A stretch of 64,000 nt of DNA from Halarchaeum rubridurum (GTDB lineage: Archaea; Halobacteriota; Halobacteria; Halobacteriales; Halobacteriaceae). Below the pieces are notes generated by a model. The model saw nothing but the letters and a program-made list of their open reading frames with translations. It made no database searches and was not told where the DNA came from. The stretch lies in assembly GCF_014647115.1 (NCBI RefSeq), contig NZ_BMOO01000003.1, positions 310,001-374,000 on the forward strand, written 5' to 3'. Positions 52,472-61,484 of this stretch are shown here, piece after piece. Each line of letters begins with the position of its first letter. Positions within the stretch are counted from its first letter, which is position 1. The translations under genes were made by a program, and so were the position numbers.

Positions 52472-54727
52472 ATGGGACTCGACGAAGACGCGCTCGACTA
52501 CCACGAACGGGAACCACCTGGAAAGGTGGCGATTGCGACGACGAAGCCGACGAACACGCAGCGGGACCTCTCGCTCGCGTACTCGCCGGGCGTCGCCGTG
52601 CCCTGTCGGGAGATCGACGCGAACCCCGCTGACGCGTACAAGTACACGGCGAAGGGGAACCTGGTGGGTGTAGTGTCGAACGGGTCGGCGGTGCTGGGCC
52701 TCGGCGACATCGGCGCGCAGGCCTCCAAGCCCGTCATGGAGGGCAAGGGCGTGCTCTTCAAGCGCTTCGCGGACATCGACGTCTTCGACATCGAGCTCGA
52801 TCAGGACGATACCGACGCGTTCGTGCAGAGCGTAGCGGCGATGGAGCCGACCTTCGGCGGCGTCAATCTGGAGGACATCAAGGCCCCCGAGTGCTTCGAA
52901 ATCGAGGAGCGATTGCGCGAGGAGATGGACATCCCGGTCTTCCACGACGACCAGCACGGGACCGCCATCATCAGCGGCGCCGGCCTCCTCAACGCCCTCG
53001 ACATCGTCGGCAAGGACGTCGAGGATATCGAAGTTGCGTTCTCCGGTGCGGGGGCGGCCGCGGTCTCCTGCGCGAAGTTCTACGCGTCGCTCGGCGTCCC
53101 GCGCGAGCAGATCACGATGTGCGACATCGACGGCGTCCTCTCACAGGAGCGCGCGGACGCGGGCGACCTCAGCCGGCACGCCGAGCCGTTCGCGCAGGGC
53201 GTCGAACCGGGCGACCTCGCGGACGCGATAGAGGGCGCGGACGTCCTCGTCGGGCTCTCGGTCGGCGGAATCGTCAGCCAGGAGATGATCCGCTCGATGG
53301 CGGACGAGCCAATCGTCTTCGCGATGGCGAATCCCGACCCGGAGATCGGCTACGAGGAGGCCAAAGCGGCCCGCGACGACCGGGTCATCATGGCGACCGG
53401 GCGCTCGGACTACCCGAACATGGTGAACAACGTGCTCGGGTTCCCGTTCATCTTCCGCGGCGCCCTCGACGTCCGCGCCACCGAGATCAACGAGGACATG
53501 AAGGTCGCCGCCGCGGAGGCCTTGGCCGAGCTCGCCCGCGAGGACGTCCCGGACCAGGTGGTGAAGGCCTACGGCGACCAGCCCCTGCAGTTCGGCCCCG
53601 AGTACATCCTGCCGAAGCCGCTCGACCCGCGGGTGCTCTTCGAGGTCGCGCCCGCCGTCGCCGACGCCGCCATGGCGTCCGGCGTCGCGCGCGAGTCGCT
53701 CGACCTCGCGGCGTACCGCGAGCGCTTAGAGGCACGTCTCGGCAAGAGCCGCGAGATGATGCGCGTCGTCCTCAACAAGGCCAAGAGCGACCCGAAACGC
53801 GTCGCCCTCGGCGACGGCGACCAGGAGAAGATGGTGCGTGCGGCCTACCAACTGCAGGACCAGGGTATCGCGGAGCCCGTCCTCCTCGGCGACCGGGAGA
53901 CGGTCGCGGCCATCACGGACGACCTCGCGCTCGACTTCGACCCCGAGGTCGTCGACCCCGAGGCCACCGAAAACGAGGCGTACGCCGAGCGCCTCCACGA
54001 ACTCCGCAAACGCAAGGGCGTGACGCGGAGCGAAGCCGCCGACCTCGTCTCCCGGGATTCGGCGTACTACGGGAGCGTGATGGTCGAGCAGGGCGACGCG
54101 GACGCCCTCCTCACCGGCCTCACCCACCACCACCCGACGGCGCTTCGCCCGCCGCTGCAGGTCGTCGGCACCGCGCCCGACGCGGAGTACGTCGCCGGCG
54201 TCTACATGCTGACGTTCAAGAACCGCGTCATCTTCTGCGCGGACGCGACCGTCAACCTCGACCCGACGGCCGAACAGCTCGCGGAGATCACCCACCACGT
54301 CGCCGAGACCGCACGGAGCTTCGACGTCGACCCCCGCGTCGCGCTCCTCTCCTACTCGGACTTCGGCAGCGTCGAGAACGAGGGCACCGCGAAACCCCGC
54401 GAAGCCGTCGAGTTGCTCCACGACGACCCGAGCGCGGACTTCCCGGTTGACGGCGAGATGCAGGCCGACACCGCCGTCGTCGCGGACATCCTCGAAGACA
54501 CGTACGGCTTCGCGGAACTCGACGGCCCGGCGAACTGCCTCGTCTTCCCGAACCTTGAGGCCGGCAACATCGGCTACAAACTCCTCCAGCGCCTCGGTGG
54601 CGCCGACGCCATCGGCCCGATGCTCGCCGGGATGGACGAGCCGGTCCACGTCATCCAGCGCGGCGACGAGGTCAAGGACATCGTCAACCTCGCGGCCGTC
54701 GCCGTCGTCGACGCCCAAGAGAAGTAA
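52472..54727 (+). CDS. maeB: NADP-dependent malic enzyme with C-terminal phosphotransacetylase-like domain
   Basis: The protein has 751 residues from ATG 52472. The malic-enzyme half (about 1-420) has [17 protein letters not shown], the substrate loop [12 protein letters not shown] and the nucleotide-binding motif [14 protein letters not shown]. The second half (about 430-750) is a phosphate acetyltransferase-like domain ([58 protein letters not shown]). It decarboxylates malate to pyruvate; the C-terminal part is usually regulatory (acetyl-CoA binding). Architecture and length are those of MaeB-type enzymes. A housekeeping gene. Confidence 0.92.
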   Translation: MGLDEDALDYHEREPPGKVAIATTKPTNTQRDLSLAYSPGVAVPCREIDANPADAYKYTAKGNLVGVVSNGSAVLGLGDIGAQASKPVMEGKGVLFKRFADIDVFDIELDQDDTDAFVQSVAAMEPTFGGVNLEDIKAPECFEIEERLREEMDIPVFHDDQHGTAIISGAGLLNALDIVGKDVEDIEVAFSGAGAAAVSCAKFYASLGVPREQITMCDIDGVLSQERADAGDLSRHAEPFAQGVEPGDLADAIEGADVLVGLSVGGIVSQEMIRSMADEPIVFAMANPDPEIGYEEAKAARDDRVIMATGRSDYPNMVNNVLGFPFIFRGALDVRATEINEDMKVAAAEALAELAREDVPDQVVKAYGDQPLQFGPEYILPKPLDPRVLFEVAPAVADAAMASGVARESLDLAAYRERLEARLGKSREMMRVVLNKAKSDPKRVALGDGDQEKMVRAAYQLQDQGIAEPVLLGDRETVAAITDDLALDFDPEVVDPEATENEAYAERLHELRKRKGVTRSEAADLVSRDSAYYGSVMVEQGDADALLTGLTHHHPTALRPPLQVVGTAPDAEYVAGVYMLTFKNRVIFCADATVNLDPTAEQLAEITHHVAETARSFDVDPRVALLSYSDFGSVENEGTAKPREAVELLHDDPSADFPVDGEMQADTAVVADILEDTYGFAELDGPANCLVFPNLEAGNIGYKLLQRLGGADAIGPMLAGMDEPVHVIQRGDEVKDIVNLAAVAVVDAQEK

Positions 54728-54965
54728 GCGAGGGCAGTACGGTCGTGGCCCGGTCGTCGTCGCGGTATGCGGTCACGGCCTGGTACGCTGGGTCGCGGTT
54801 CAGTCACCGTGGGGTCGCGGGTCGACTCGGCGTCGCGGTGTACGGTCACACGGTTCGGCCGCGGCCACCGAGCCGTTCCGCGAGCGCGGCGCGCTCGCGG
54901 GCCTTTTTAGTGAAGGTTTTTGCGGTGAGAGGGCGCGCGTAGCGCGACCCGAACGGCAAAAAAGT
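54728..54965. other. Intergenic region, convergent genes
   Basis: 238 bp between convergent maeB and menB. High GC, no gene and no clear hairpin. A short T-run on the plus strand (CCTTTTTAG, about 54902-54910) could terminate maeB. Confidence 0.45.
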
Positions 54966-55871
54966 TCAGTAGTACCAGGCGTCGTCGTCGAAGTCGGGGT
55001 CGCGGCCTTCGAGGAAGGCGTCGCGGCCCTCGGCGGCTTCGTCGGTCATGTAGCCGAGGCGGGTGGCTTCGCCGGCGAAGACCTGCTGGCCGACCATGCC
55101 GTCGTCGGTGGCGTTGAAGCCGTACTTGAGCATCCGCATCGCCATCGGGGACTTCCCGCACATCCGCTCCGCCCACTCCAGGGCCGTCTCCTCCAGTTCG
55201 TCGTGCGGGACGGCCTCGTTCGCCATCCCCATGTCGACGGCCTCCTCGGCGCTGTAGGTCTTCCCGAGGAAGAAGACTTCCCGCGCTTTCTTCTGGCCGA
55301 CCTGCTTGGCGAGGTAGGCGGAGCCGAAGCCGGCGTCGAAGGAGGCGACGTCGGGGTCGGTCTGGAGGAACTTCGCGTGCTCAGCCGAGGCGAGCGTCAA
55401 ATCGCAGACGACGTGGAGGGAGTGGCCGCCGCCGACGGCCCAGCCGGGGACGACGGCGACGACGGGTTTCGGCATGAAGCGGATGGCGCGCTGGACTTCG
55501 AGGATGTGGAGGCGGCCGGCTTCGGCCTCGTCGACGTCCTCGCCCTCCCCCTCCTCGCGGTACTCGTATCCCTCCTTGCCGCGGACGGACTGGTCGCCGC
55601 CGGCGCAGAAGGCCCAGCCGCCGTCCTTCGGGCTCGGGCCGTTGCCGGTGAGGATGACGCAGCCGACGTCCGACTGGCGCTTGGCGTGATCAAGCGCGGT
55701 AGCGAGCTCGTCCACCGTCCCCGGACGGAAGGCGTTGCGCACGGCGGGGCGGTCGAAGGCGATACGGAGCGCGCCGACGTCCCGCGCACGGTGGTAGGTG
55801 AGGTCGTCGAAGTCGAATTCCGATACCTCCTCCCAGCGCTCGGGGTCGAAGGTCTCCGAGACGGTGTCCAT
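54966..55871 (-). CDS. menB: 1,4-dihydroxy-2-naphthoyl-CoA synthase
   Basis: A 301-residue crotonase-fold enzyme of menaquinone synthesis, closing the ring of o-succinylbenzoyl-CoA. Family features are the oxyanion-hole loop with GNGPSPKDGGWAFCAGGDQS, the MenB-specific insertion around VRGKEGYEY, AVVPGWAVGGGHSLHVVCDL, and TDPDVASFDAGFGSAYLAKQ with the catalytic aspartate. The C-terminus (DFDDDAWYY) is typical. Starts behind a TATA-like CCTTTAGC about 27 nt upstream. Membrane quinones in haloarchaea are menaquinones, so this is a core gene. Confidence 0.93.
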   Translation of the reverse strand: MDTVSETFDPERWEEVSEFDFDDLTYHRARDVGALRIAFDRPAVRNAFRPGTVDELATALDHAKRQSDVGCVILTGNGPSPKDGGWAFCAGGDQSVRGKEGYEYREEGEGEDVDEAEAGRLHILEVQRAIRFMPKPVVAVVPGWAVGGGHSLHVVCDLTLASAEHAKFLQTDPDVASFDAGFGSAYLAKQVGQKKAREVFFLGKTYSAEEAVDMGMANEAVPHDELEETALEWAERMCGKSPMAMRMLKYGFNATDDGMVGQQVFAGEATRLGYMTDEAAEGRDAFLEGRDPDFDDDAWYY

Positions 55872-55908
55872 ACCGTGTGGTCGGGCCGGGCCGCGCTAAA
55901 GGCTTCCC

Positions 55909-56313
55909 TCAGCGCCGCGGGTCGTCGCCGTCGGCCGTCGCGCTCGCGGTGTCGGGCGAGTCGGCCACGTCCCTCCCGAGAGTATCGAGGACCGGGAGGA
56001 TGGTCGTGTCGGGGGCGTCCACGGGGCTGTCGGGGCCGGTGACCCATGCCGTGAGGTAGACGACGCAGGCGGCGACGACGGCGAGCGGGAGTTGGAAGGT
56101 GACGGCACCGTAGACGACCGTGACGGCCATCGTCGCGCGGACGAGCGTACGCCGGTCGGTCCCGCCGTAGTAGACGATGGCGGCGAGCGCCAGCGCCGCG
56201 AGCAGGACGCCGACGCCGAGGAGCACCTGCTGGACGATGAGCATGCTGTACACGAGTGCGAGGACGCCGACGAGCACGACGAGGCCCGCGGCGACGCGAT
56301 GAGTGGAGGGCAT
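55909..56313 (-). CDS. Small membrane protein
   Basis: A 134-residue protein with four hydrophobic helices in the first 90 residues (VAAGLVVLVGVLALVYSMLI, VLLGVGVLLAALALAAIVYY, ATMAVTVVYGAVTFQLPLAV, VAACVVYLTAWV) and an acidic hydrophilic tail (TASATADGDDPRR). No family was recognised. It sits 38 bp upstream of menB in the same direction and may be co-transcribed with it. Confidence 0.6.
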   Translation of the reverse strand: MPSTHRVAAGLVVLVGVLALVYSMLIVQQVLLGVGVLLAALALAAIVYYGGTDRRTLVRATMAVTVVYGAVTFQLPLAVVAACVVYLTAWVTGPDSPVDAPDTTILPVLDTLGRDVADSPDTASATADGDDPRR

Positions 56314-56401
56314 CGTCCGGTGGTGTCGCGCCCGGGCGCAAAACCGTTATCGGTCGCGTGGACGTGGAGGGCGGCTGCTCGCGCGGCGCGTCGGTAGCCG
56401 T

Positions 56402-56833
56402 TCAGCCGCGCCGGTTGAGGATGCGCTCGATGATTGCGCCCGTCGAGAGCAGTTCGTCGTCGTATCGGTGCTCGCGGGCCGACGCGCGGCGGACGGCGCA
56501 GTCGAGACCGCGCTCCGTCAGTTGCGCCTCGATGGCGTCGGCGTCGTGGTGTTGGTCGTAGCCGAGCGCGATGACCGACGGCTCGATGTCCTCGATGGGC
56601 GCGAAGATGTCGTCGGGGTGGCCGACGCGCGCCTCGTCGACGGGGGCGAGCGCGGCAACCATGTCGCGGCGCTGGCGGTTCGGGAGGATCGGCTGCGCCT
56701 TGTGCGTCACGTTCTCGCGGCGGGCGACGATGACGTGGAGTTCGTCGCCCATCGCCTTCGCCTCGCGGAGGTAGTGGACGTGACCGGGGTGGAGGAGGTC
56801 GAAGGTGCCCTGCGCGACGACGCGCGCCGTCAT
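56402..56833 (-). CDS. ribL: FAD synthetase, archaeal RibL type
   Basis: The 143-residue nucleotidyltransferase has the HIGH-like motif [18 protein letters not shown] near the N-terminus and the second conserved motif [20 protein letters not shown] near the end (in place of the ISSTxIR type). RibL adenylates FMN to FAD in archaea that lack the bacterial RibF. Length matches. Overlaps the upstream JAMM protease gene by 4 bp. Confidence 0.88.
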   Translation of the reverse strand: MTARVVAQGTFDLLHPGHVHYLREAKAMGDELHVIVARRENVTHKAQPILPNRQRRDMVAALAPVDEARVGHPDDIFAPIEDIEPSVIALGYDQHHDADAIEAQLTERGLDCAVRRASAREHRYDDELLSTGAIIERILNRRG

Positions 56834-57324
56834 CGACGCCCCTCCTCTTCGAGTTCGGCGTCGATGTCCGCCTGCGTGAAGTCGAAGAAGTCCTCGGGGT
56901 CGGGGAGCGAGACGTCGTAGACGTCGAGCGTCGCCGGTTCGCCCTCGCGGTCGAACGCGCGCCAGCAGTCGCGCTCGTAGGGCGCGCCGAGAATCACGTG
57001 GACGTTGCCCTTCGTGAACATCTGCCGGTCCTGGTCGCTCGGACGGAGGACGCCGTTCGGGTGCGAGTGGACCGTCCCGACCGTGTGGCTGTCGTTGGGC
57101 ACGAGGTCGGATTGGAGGGTGGCCTGCACGGGGCTGGACGTCGTCTTCGGGATGAAGAGGACGTCCGTGATCAGGTCGCCCGTCCCGTCGATGTCGTACT
57201 CCGCGGCCGGCGTCCCCCGGAGCACGCCGAGGTACTCGTTCGGGTGGGAGTCCTCGGCCGCCTCGAGGGCGAAGTCGAGCGTCTCCCCGGCGATGCCGAC
57301 CACCGGCCGCGAGCGGAACGCCAT
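56830..57324 (-). CDS. JAMM/MPN+ metalloprotease (desampylase-like)
   Basis: A 164-residue protein with a complete JAMM zinc-protease motif: E in [11 protein letters not shown], then [14 protein letters not shown] (H-x-H-x7-S-x2-D). In haloarchaea such enzymes remove ubiquitin-like SAMP proteins from conjugates. Whether this is the desampylase or a paralogue cannot be told. Co-transcribed with ribL (4-bp overlap); TATA-like GTTTAGC lies about 27 nt before ATG 57324. Confidence 0.82.
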   Translation of the reverse strand: MAFRSRPVVGIAGETLDFALEAAEDSHPNEYLGVLRGTPAAEYDIDGTGDLITDVLFIPKTTSSPVQATLQSDLVPNDSHTVGTVHSHPNGVLRPSDQDRQMFTKGNVHVILGAPYERDCWRAFDREGEPATLDVYDVSLPDPEDFFDFTQADIDAELEEEGRR

Positions 57325-57445
57325 ACGTCGTCGTGGTCGCCCGCGCGTGCTAAACCTTTCGAGGGCGGGACAGGGCGGCGCCGCCCAGGGGCGCGCACGA
57401 CGGCGGCCCCGGATCCCGCGATCGGCGGAAGCGGCGTCGAGCTAC

Positions 57446-57460
57446 CTATAAAGCCTTAAA
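57446..57460 (+). promoter_or_regulatory. TATA boxes of the DHH gene
   Basis: CTATAAAG (57446-57453) and CTTAAA (57455-57460) lie 25-39 nt before ATG 57485. The second has ideal spacing for a leaderless message. Confidence 0.6.
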
Positions 57461-57484
57461 GGCGGCGGTGACGAAACCGAACTC

Positions 57485-59374
57485 ATGACTGACGGTTCTT
57501 CCGACGACGACGCCACGCCCGTCGTCTATCGGCTCGCCCCCGAGTGTACCGTCGAGGCCATCGACGTGGGCGAGCGCTACACCGCGACCGTGAACGGCGT
57601 GGTCGACTACGGCGTCTTCGTCGATCTCTCAGAGAACGTCTCCGGGCTCCTCCACGAGTCCGTCCTCCCCGCGGAGGCCGACTACGAGGTCGGCGACGAC
57701 CTCGTCGTCGCGCTCACGGAGATACGCGAAAACGGCGACCTCGGTTTCGAGCTCTACGAGGGCGACGACTACACGGTCGAGGAGCGCGCGTTCGCCTACG
57801 ACCGCGCCGCCGCGGGCGCGCTCACCGGCCGCGTCGGCGACGTCGTCCACGTCGAGGGCGAAATCGTCCAGATCAAACAGACCGGCGGCCCGACGGTGTT
57901 CCGCCTCCGCGACGAGAGCGGCACCGTCCCCTGCACGGCCTTCGAGGAGGCGGGCGTTCGCGCCTACCCCGAGATCGAGATCGGCGACGTCGTCCACGTG
58001 ACGGGCGAGGTCGAGGAGCGCGAGGGCGCGGTCCAAGTCGAGATCGACGCGCTCGAAACGCTCGACGAAGGGACGGCCGAACACGTCCGCGCTCGCCTCG
58101 ACGCCTCCACCGCGGAGCGCGCGACGCCCGCGGACGTCGACCCGCTCGTCGACTGGCCGGCGATGCGCGAACTCTACCCGGACCTCGAGCGGGTCGCCCG
58201 TCGCCTCCGCCGGACGGTGCTGGAGTCGCGCCCGATCCGGATGCGCCACCACGCCGACGGCGACGGGATGTGCGCGAGCGTCCCGGTCCAGCTCGCCCTT
58301 GAGCGCTTCATCGAGCGCACCCACGAGGACCCCGACGCGAAGCGCCACCTCCTCAAGCGCCTCCCGAGCAAGGCGCCCTACTACGAGATGGAGGACGCGA
58401 CGCGCGACCTCAACTTCGCCCTCGAGGACCAGACGCGCCACGGGCAGAAGCTCCCGCTCCTACTCATGCTCGACAACGGCTCCACGGAGGAGGACACGCC
58501 CGCCTACGAGACGCTGAGCCACTACGACATCCCCATCCTCGTCGTCGACCATCACCACCCGGACCACGACGCCGTCGACCCGCTCGTCGACGAGCACGTC
58601 AACCCCTACCTCCACGGCGAGGACTACCGCGTGACGACGGGCATGATGTGCGTCGAGCTCGCGCGGATGATCGCGCCCTCCATCGCGGACGACCTCGACC
58701 ACGTCCCCGCGGTCGCCGGGCTCTCGGACCGCTCGAAGGCCGAAGCGATGAGCGACTACCTCGACCTCGCCCGCGAGGCCGGCTACGACGAGGAGTTCCT
58801 CCACGACGTCAGCGAGGCGCTCGACTACGAGGCCTTCTGGCTCCGCTACAGCGCCGGTCGCAACCTCATCAACGACGTGCTGAACGTCGGCGGCGACGAG
58901 GAGCGCCAGCGCGACCTCGTCCCGTGGCTCGCCGAACGCGCCGAGCGCGACGTCGAACTCCAACTCGACGCCGCACTCCCCCACGTCGAACACGAGACCG
59001 TCGATTCGGGCGCGCACCTCTACCGCATCGACGTCGAGAACTACGCGCACCGCTTCACCTACCCCGCACCCGGGAAGACGACGGGCGAGATTCACGACCG
59101 GAAGGTCGAGGAGACGGGCGAACCGGTAATCACCATCGGCTACGGCCCCGATTTCGCCGTCCTCCGCTCTGACGGTGTGCGCATGGACATCCCGCAGATG
59201 GTCACCGAGCTCAACGAGGAGTTCCCGGGTGCCGGCGTCTCCGGTGGCGGCCACCTCGTCGTCGGCTCCATCCGCTTCGTCAACGGGATGCGCGAGGAGG
59301 TCCTCGACGCCCTCGTCTCGAAGATGGCGGACGCCGAAATCGACGAGGAACTGCACAGCACGCTGACGCGATAG
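57485..59374 (+). CDS. DHH-family RecJ-like phosphoesterase/exonuclease with S1 and OB domains
   Basis: A 629-residue protein. Domains in order: an S1 RNA-binding domain (about 20-95, GERYTATVNGVVDYGVFVDL), an OB-fold (about 110-195, VVHVEGEIVQIKQTGGPTVF), the DHH domain with HADGDGM (about 258-264) and VVDHHHPDHD, and a DHHA1-type end (GAGVSGGGHLVVGSIRF). It is the archaeal RecJ-like family found beside replication and repair functions, acting on single-stranded DNA or RNA. The metal-binding residues are present. Start supported by the TATA boxes. Confidence 0.85.
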   Translation: MTDGSSDDDATPVVYRLAPECTVEAIDVGERYTATVNGVVDYGVFVDLSENVSGLLHESVLPAEADYEVGDDLVVALTEIRENGDLGFELYEGDDYTVEERAFAYDRAAAGALTGRVGDVVHVEGEIVQIKQTGGPTVFRLRDESGTVPCTAFEEAGVRAYPEIEIGDVVHVTGEVEEREGAVQVEIDALETLDEGTAEHVRARLDASTAERATPADVDPLVDWPAMRELYPDLERVARRLRRTVLESRPIRMRHHADGDGMCASVPVQLALERFIERTHEDPDAKRHLLKRLPSKAPYYEMEDATRDLNFALEDQTRHGQKLPLLLMLDNGSTEEDTPAYETLSHYDIPILVVDHHHPDHDAVDPLVDEHVNPYLHGEDYRVTTGMMCVELARMIAPSIADDLDHVPAVAGLSDRSKAEAMSDYLDLAREAGYDEEFLHDVSEALDYEAFWLRYSAGRNLINDVLNVGGDEERQRDLVPWLAERAERDVELQLDAALPHVEHETVDSGAHLYRIDVENYAHRFTYPAPGKTTGEIHDRKVEETGEPVITIGYGPDFAVLRSDGVRMDIPQMVTELNEEFPGAGVSGGGHLVVGSIRFVNGMREEVLDALVSKMADAEIDEELHSTLTR

Positions 59375-61177
59375 CTACTCCCACTCCTCGCCGCGCCAGC
59401 CGAGCGTCTCGGTGCCGGAGTCGTCACCGTCGGTCCCGGCATCGACGGCGGCGAACGATATTTCTCGTCGCAGGTACAGACACGCACCACAGAGCCCGCA
59501 GAGCGCCGCGAGCGCCAGACCGACGGGGAGCGTCCAGACGCCGCCGCGCCAGTCCGCGCGGAAGAGCCGCGCGTAGTAGCGCCCGATCTCGGGGTCGGCG
59601 ATGACGAGGTCGGTCTCGCGGTTCGCGTTCACGGCGTTCGCGTTCCAGTTGACGCTCCCGACGAGGACGCGCGCGCCGTCCGCGATTGCGCCCTTCACGT
59701 GCAGGTGGCCGTAGCGCCCGCGGGGGTCGACGAGTTTCGCGCGGAGGTCGAGGCCGTCGCGTCGCGCGCGCTCGTTCAGTCGCGCGGCGCGGGCGGCGTT
59801 CTCCTCGCGGGCGTACCACGCGCTACTCAGGAGCACGCGGACGCGGACGCCGCGCTCGGCGGCCGCGAGCGTCGCGTTCCAGAGCGCGGTGTCGGGGTCG
59901 AAGTCCATCTGCTCGACGGCGAGCGTCTCGGTGGCGTTCTCGACGAAGCCGACGAGCGCGCGCTTCGAGGTGTCGGGTGAGACGACGAGCGAGACGCGCT
60001 CGGCGCTCGTGCTCAACGCCGGGAACGCAGCCGGATACGTCCCGTTCGCGGTGCTCGGCGGCTGGAACGTCGCGTTCGAGCGGTACGCGTCCCATCCGAC
60101 GCCGTCGAGCCACCCGCTGTCTGCGCGGTGGACCGCGGCGAGGGCGTCGGCGAGCGCGGGGTCGCGGACGACCGCGCCCCACCCGCGGGTCGCGCGGCCG
60201 CCGACGCCGCTCGGGTCCCAGTTCTCCGAGGTGACGAGCGCCGCGTCGTCGACGACGGCGTACTTCGCGTGATGGAACGGATAGCGCGCGTGCGGGCCGT
60301 CGATGACCGTCACGGTGACGTTCGGCGTCGCGGCGAGCGAGTCGAGGAGCGCGGCCTCGCGCGCGGAGACGCCACCGACGGGCCCGCCCTCGACGAGGAC
60401 GCGAACGCGCACGCCTCGCGCGGCGGCGTCGCGGAGCGCCGCGGCGACGCGCGCCGAGGTGAACGTGTAGCCGCCGAGGAGCACGCGGCGCTCGGCCGCC
60501 TCAAGGGTGTCCGTGACGACGCCGGGGGCGTCCGGGAGCGCGAACACGGTCGTCGGGGCGTCCGTCACCGACCGCACGTCGAACGCCGTCCGGCCGGGGG
60601 AGCGCCACACGCCTCGCGCGTAGACCTCGCCCTCGGGGGCGTCGGCGTAGCTCGCGGCGTCCACGACCTGTCCGTCGCAGACGAGGACGAGGCGCTCGCC
60701 GGCGTTGGCGAGCGACGGGAGCTCGCTCTCGATCACGCGGCCGTCGACGAGCGCCCGCGTCCGATTCGGGGCGGTACTGAGCGTCACCCGTCCACGAACC
60801 GTGACGTCGGGCAGACGGACGCTCCCCTCGTCATCCGCGAGCGCACACCGTCCGAGCGGCGTCTCGTCCGGGAACGCGAGCGTGACGAACTCGCCGGCGT
60901 CCTCCTGGCGAACGGGGTTCGGGTAGAGCGCGACGACGCGCGGGGTGCCCGTGGCGGGCCCCGGTGCGGAGGCGGGAGCCACCGTGCTCGGTTCCATCGC
61001 GTTCGTGGCGTTCGTGACATCCGCGGTGGCCGTCGTGTTCGTCACGCTCGTCGTGGCCGTGTCGTCCGCCGCCGCTACGACCCCGGTCGTCGAAACCGAA
61101 CAGAGGAACAAGAGCGCACAGGCGAGTCGCGCGGCGCGGCGTGTCCGTGGCGTCACGCGCCGGTATCGGCCCGTCAT
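59375..61177 (-). CDS. Secreted PLD-type phosphodiesterase with lamin-tail-like domain and C-terminal anchor
   Basis: The protein has 600 residues from ATG 61177. It has an N-terminal signal peptide (AARLACALLFLCSVSTTGVV) followed by a Thr-rich linker. A lamin-tail-like beta domain follows (PRVVALYPNPVRQEDAGEFV, LVLVCDGQVVDAASYADAPE). Two phospholipase-D half-sites come next: HHAKYAVVDDAALVTSENW and HLHVKGAIADGARVLVGSVN-WN. A last membrane helix (WTLPVGLALAALCGLCGACL) precedes an acidic tail. It is probably a cell-surface nuclease or phosphodiesterase. Both HxK motifs are intact. TATA-like GCTAAAGC lies about 30 nt before the ATG; the frame opens earlier (61207) but would cover the TATA. Confidence 0.8.
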   Translation of the reverse strand: MTGRYRRVTPRTRRAARLACALLFLCSVSTTGVVAAADDTATTSVTNTTATADVTNATNAMEPSTVAPASAPGPATGTPRVVALYPNPVRQEDAGEFVTLAFPDETPLGRCALADDEGSVRLPDVTVRGRVTLSTAPNRTRALVDGRVIESELPSLANAGERLVLVCDGQVVDAASYADAPEGEVYARGVWRSPGRTAFDVRSVTDAPTTVFALPDAPGVVTDTLEAAERRVLLGGYTFTSARVAAALRDAAARGVRVRVLVEGGPVGGVSAREAALLDSLAATPNVTVTVIDGPHARYPFHHAKYAVVDDAALVTSENWDPSGVGGRATRGWGAVVRDPALADALAAVHRADSGWLDGVGWDAYRSNATFQPPSTANGTYPAAFPALSTSAERVSLVVSPDTSKRALVGFVENATETLAVEQMDFDPDTALWNATLAAAERGVRVRVLLSSAWYAREENAARAARLNERARRDGLDLRAKLVDPRGRYGHLHVKGAIADGARVLVGSVNWNANAVNANRETDLVIADPEIGRYYARLFRADWRGGVWTLPVGLALAALCGLCGACLYLRREISFAAVDAGTDGDDSGTETLGWRGEEWE

Positions 61178-61238
61178 CGCAGAAGAACCCCCGGACGCGG
61201 TCGGCACGCTTTAGCGACCGGCGTCCCGAGGGCGGCGT

Positions 61239-61484
61239 ATGGTCGCGTTCACGCTGATCGAGAGCGTCCGCATGGGCGGCTACGCGCTGGCGACGCTCGG
61301 GATGTTGCTCGTCTTCCTCGAGTTCTTCCAGCAGCCGAGCTACGTGAGTTACGATCCGGAGTTCGAGAACTACAACGTCGATATCTCGCCGCAGTCGGTG
61401 CGCGAGCACACGTGGATCGGCCGGCTCGGCGCGCTCTTCGCCGCGGCCGGGTTCGCCGTCGAGTTCCTCGCGTTCTTCCTCTAG
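61239..61484 (+). CDS. Small haloarchaeal membrane protein
   Basis: An 81-residue protein with two hydrophobic segments (GYALATLGMLLVFLEFF near 14-30; IGRLGALFAAAGFAVEFLAFFL at the end) and a polar middle (YDPEFENYNVDISPQSVREH). It resembles small conserved haloarchaeal proteins without known function. Divergent from the secreted PLD gene. Its stop overlaps the end of the HEAT-repeat gene on the other strand by 4 bp. Confidence 0.7.
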   Translation: MVAFTLIESVRMGGYALATLGMLLVFLEFFQQPSYVSYDPEFENYNVDISPQSVREHTWIGRLGALFAAAGFAVEFLAFFL

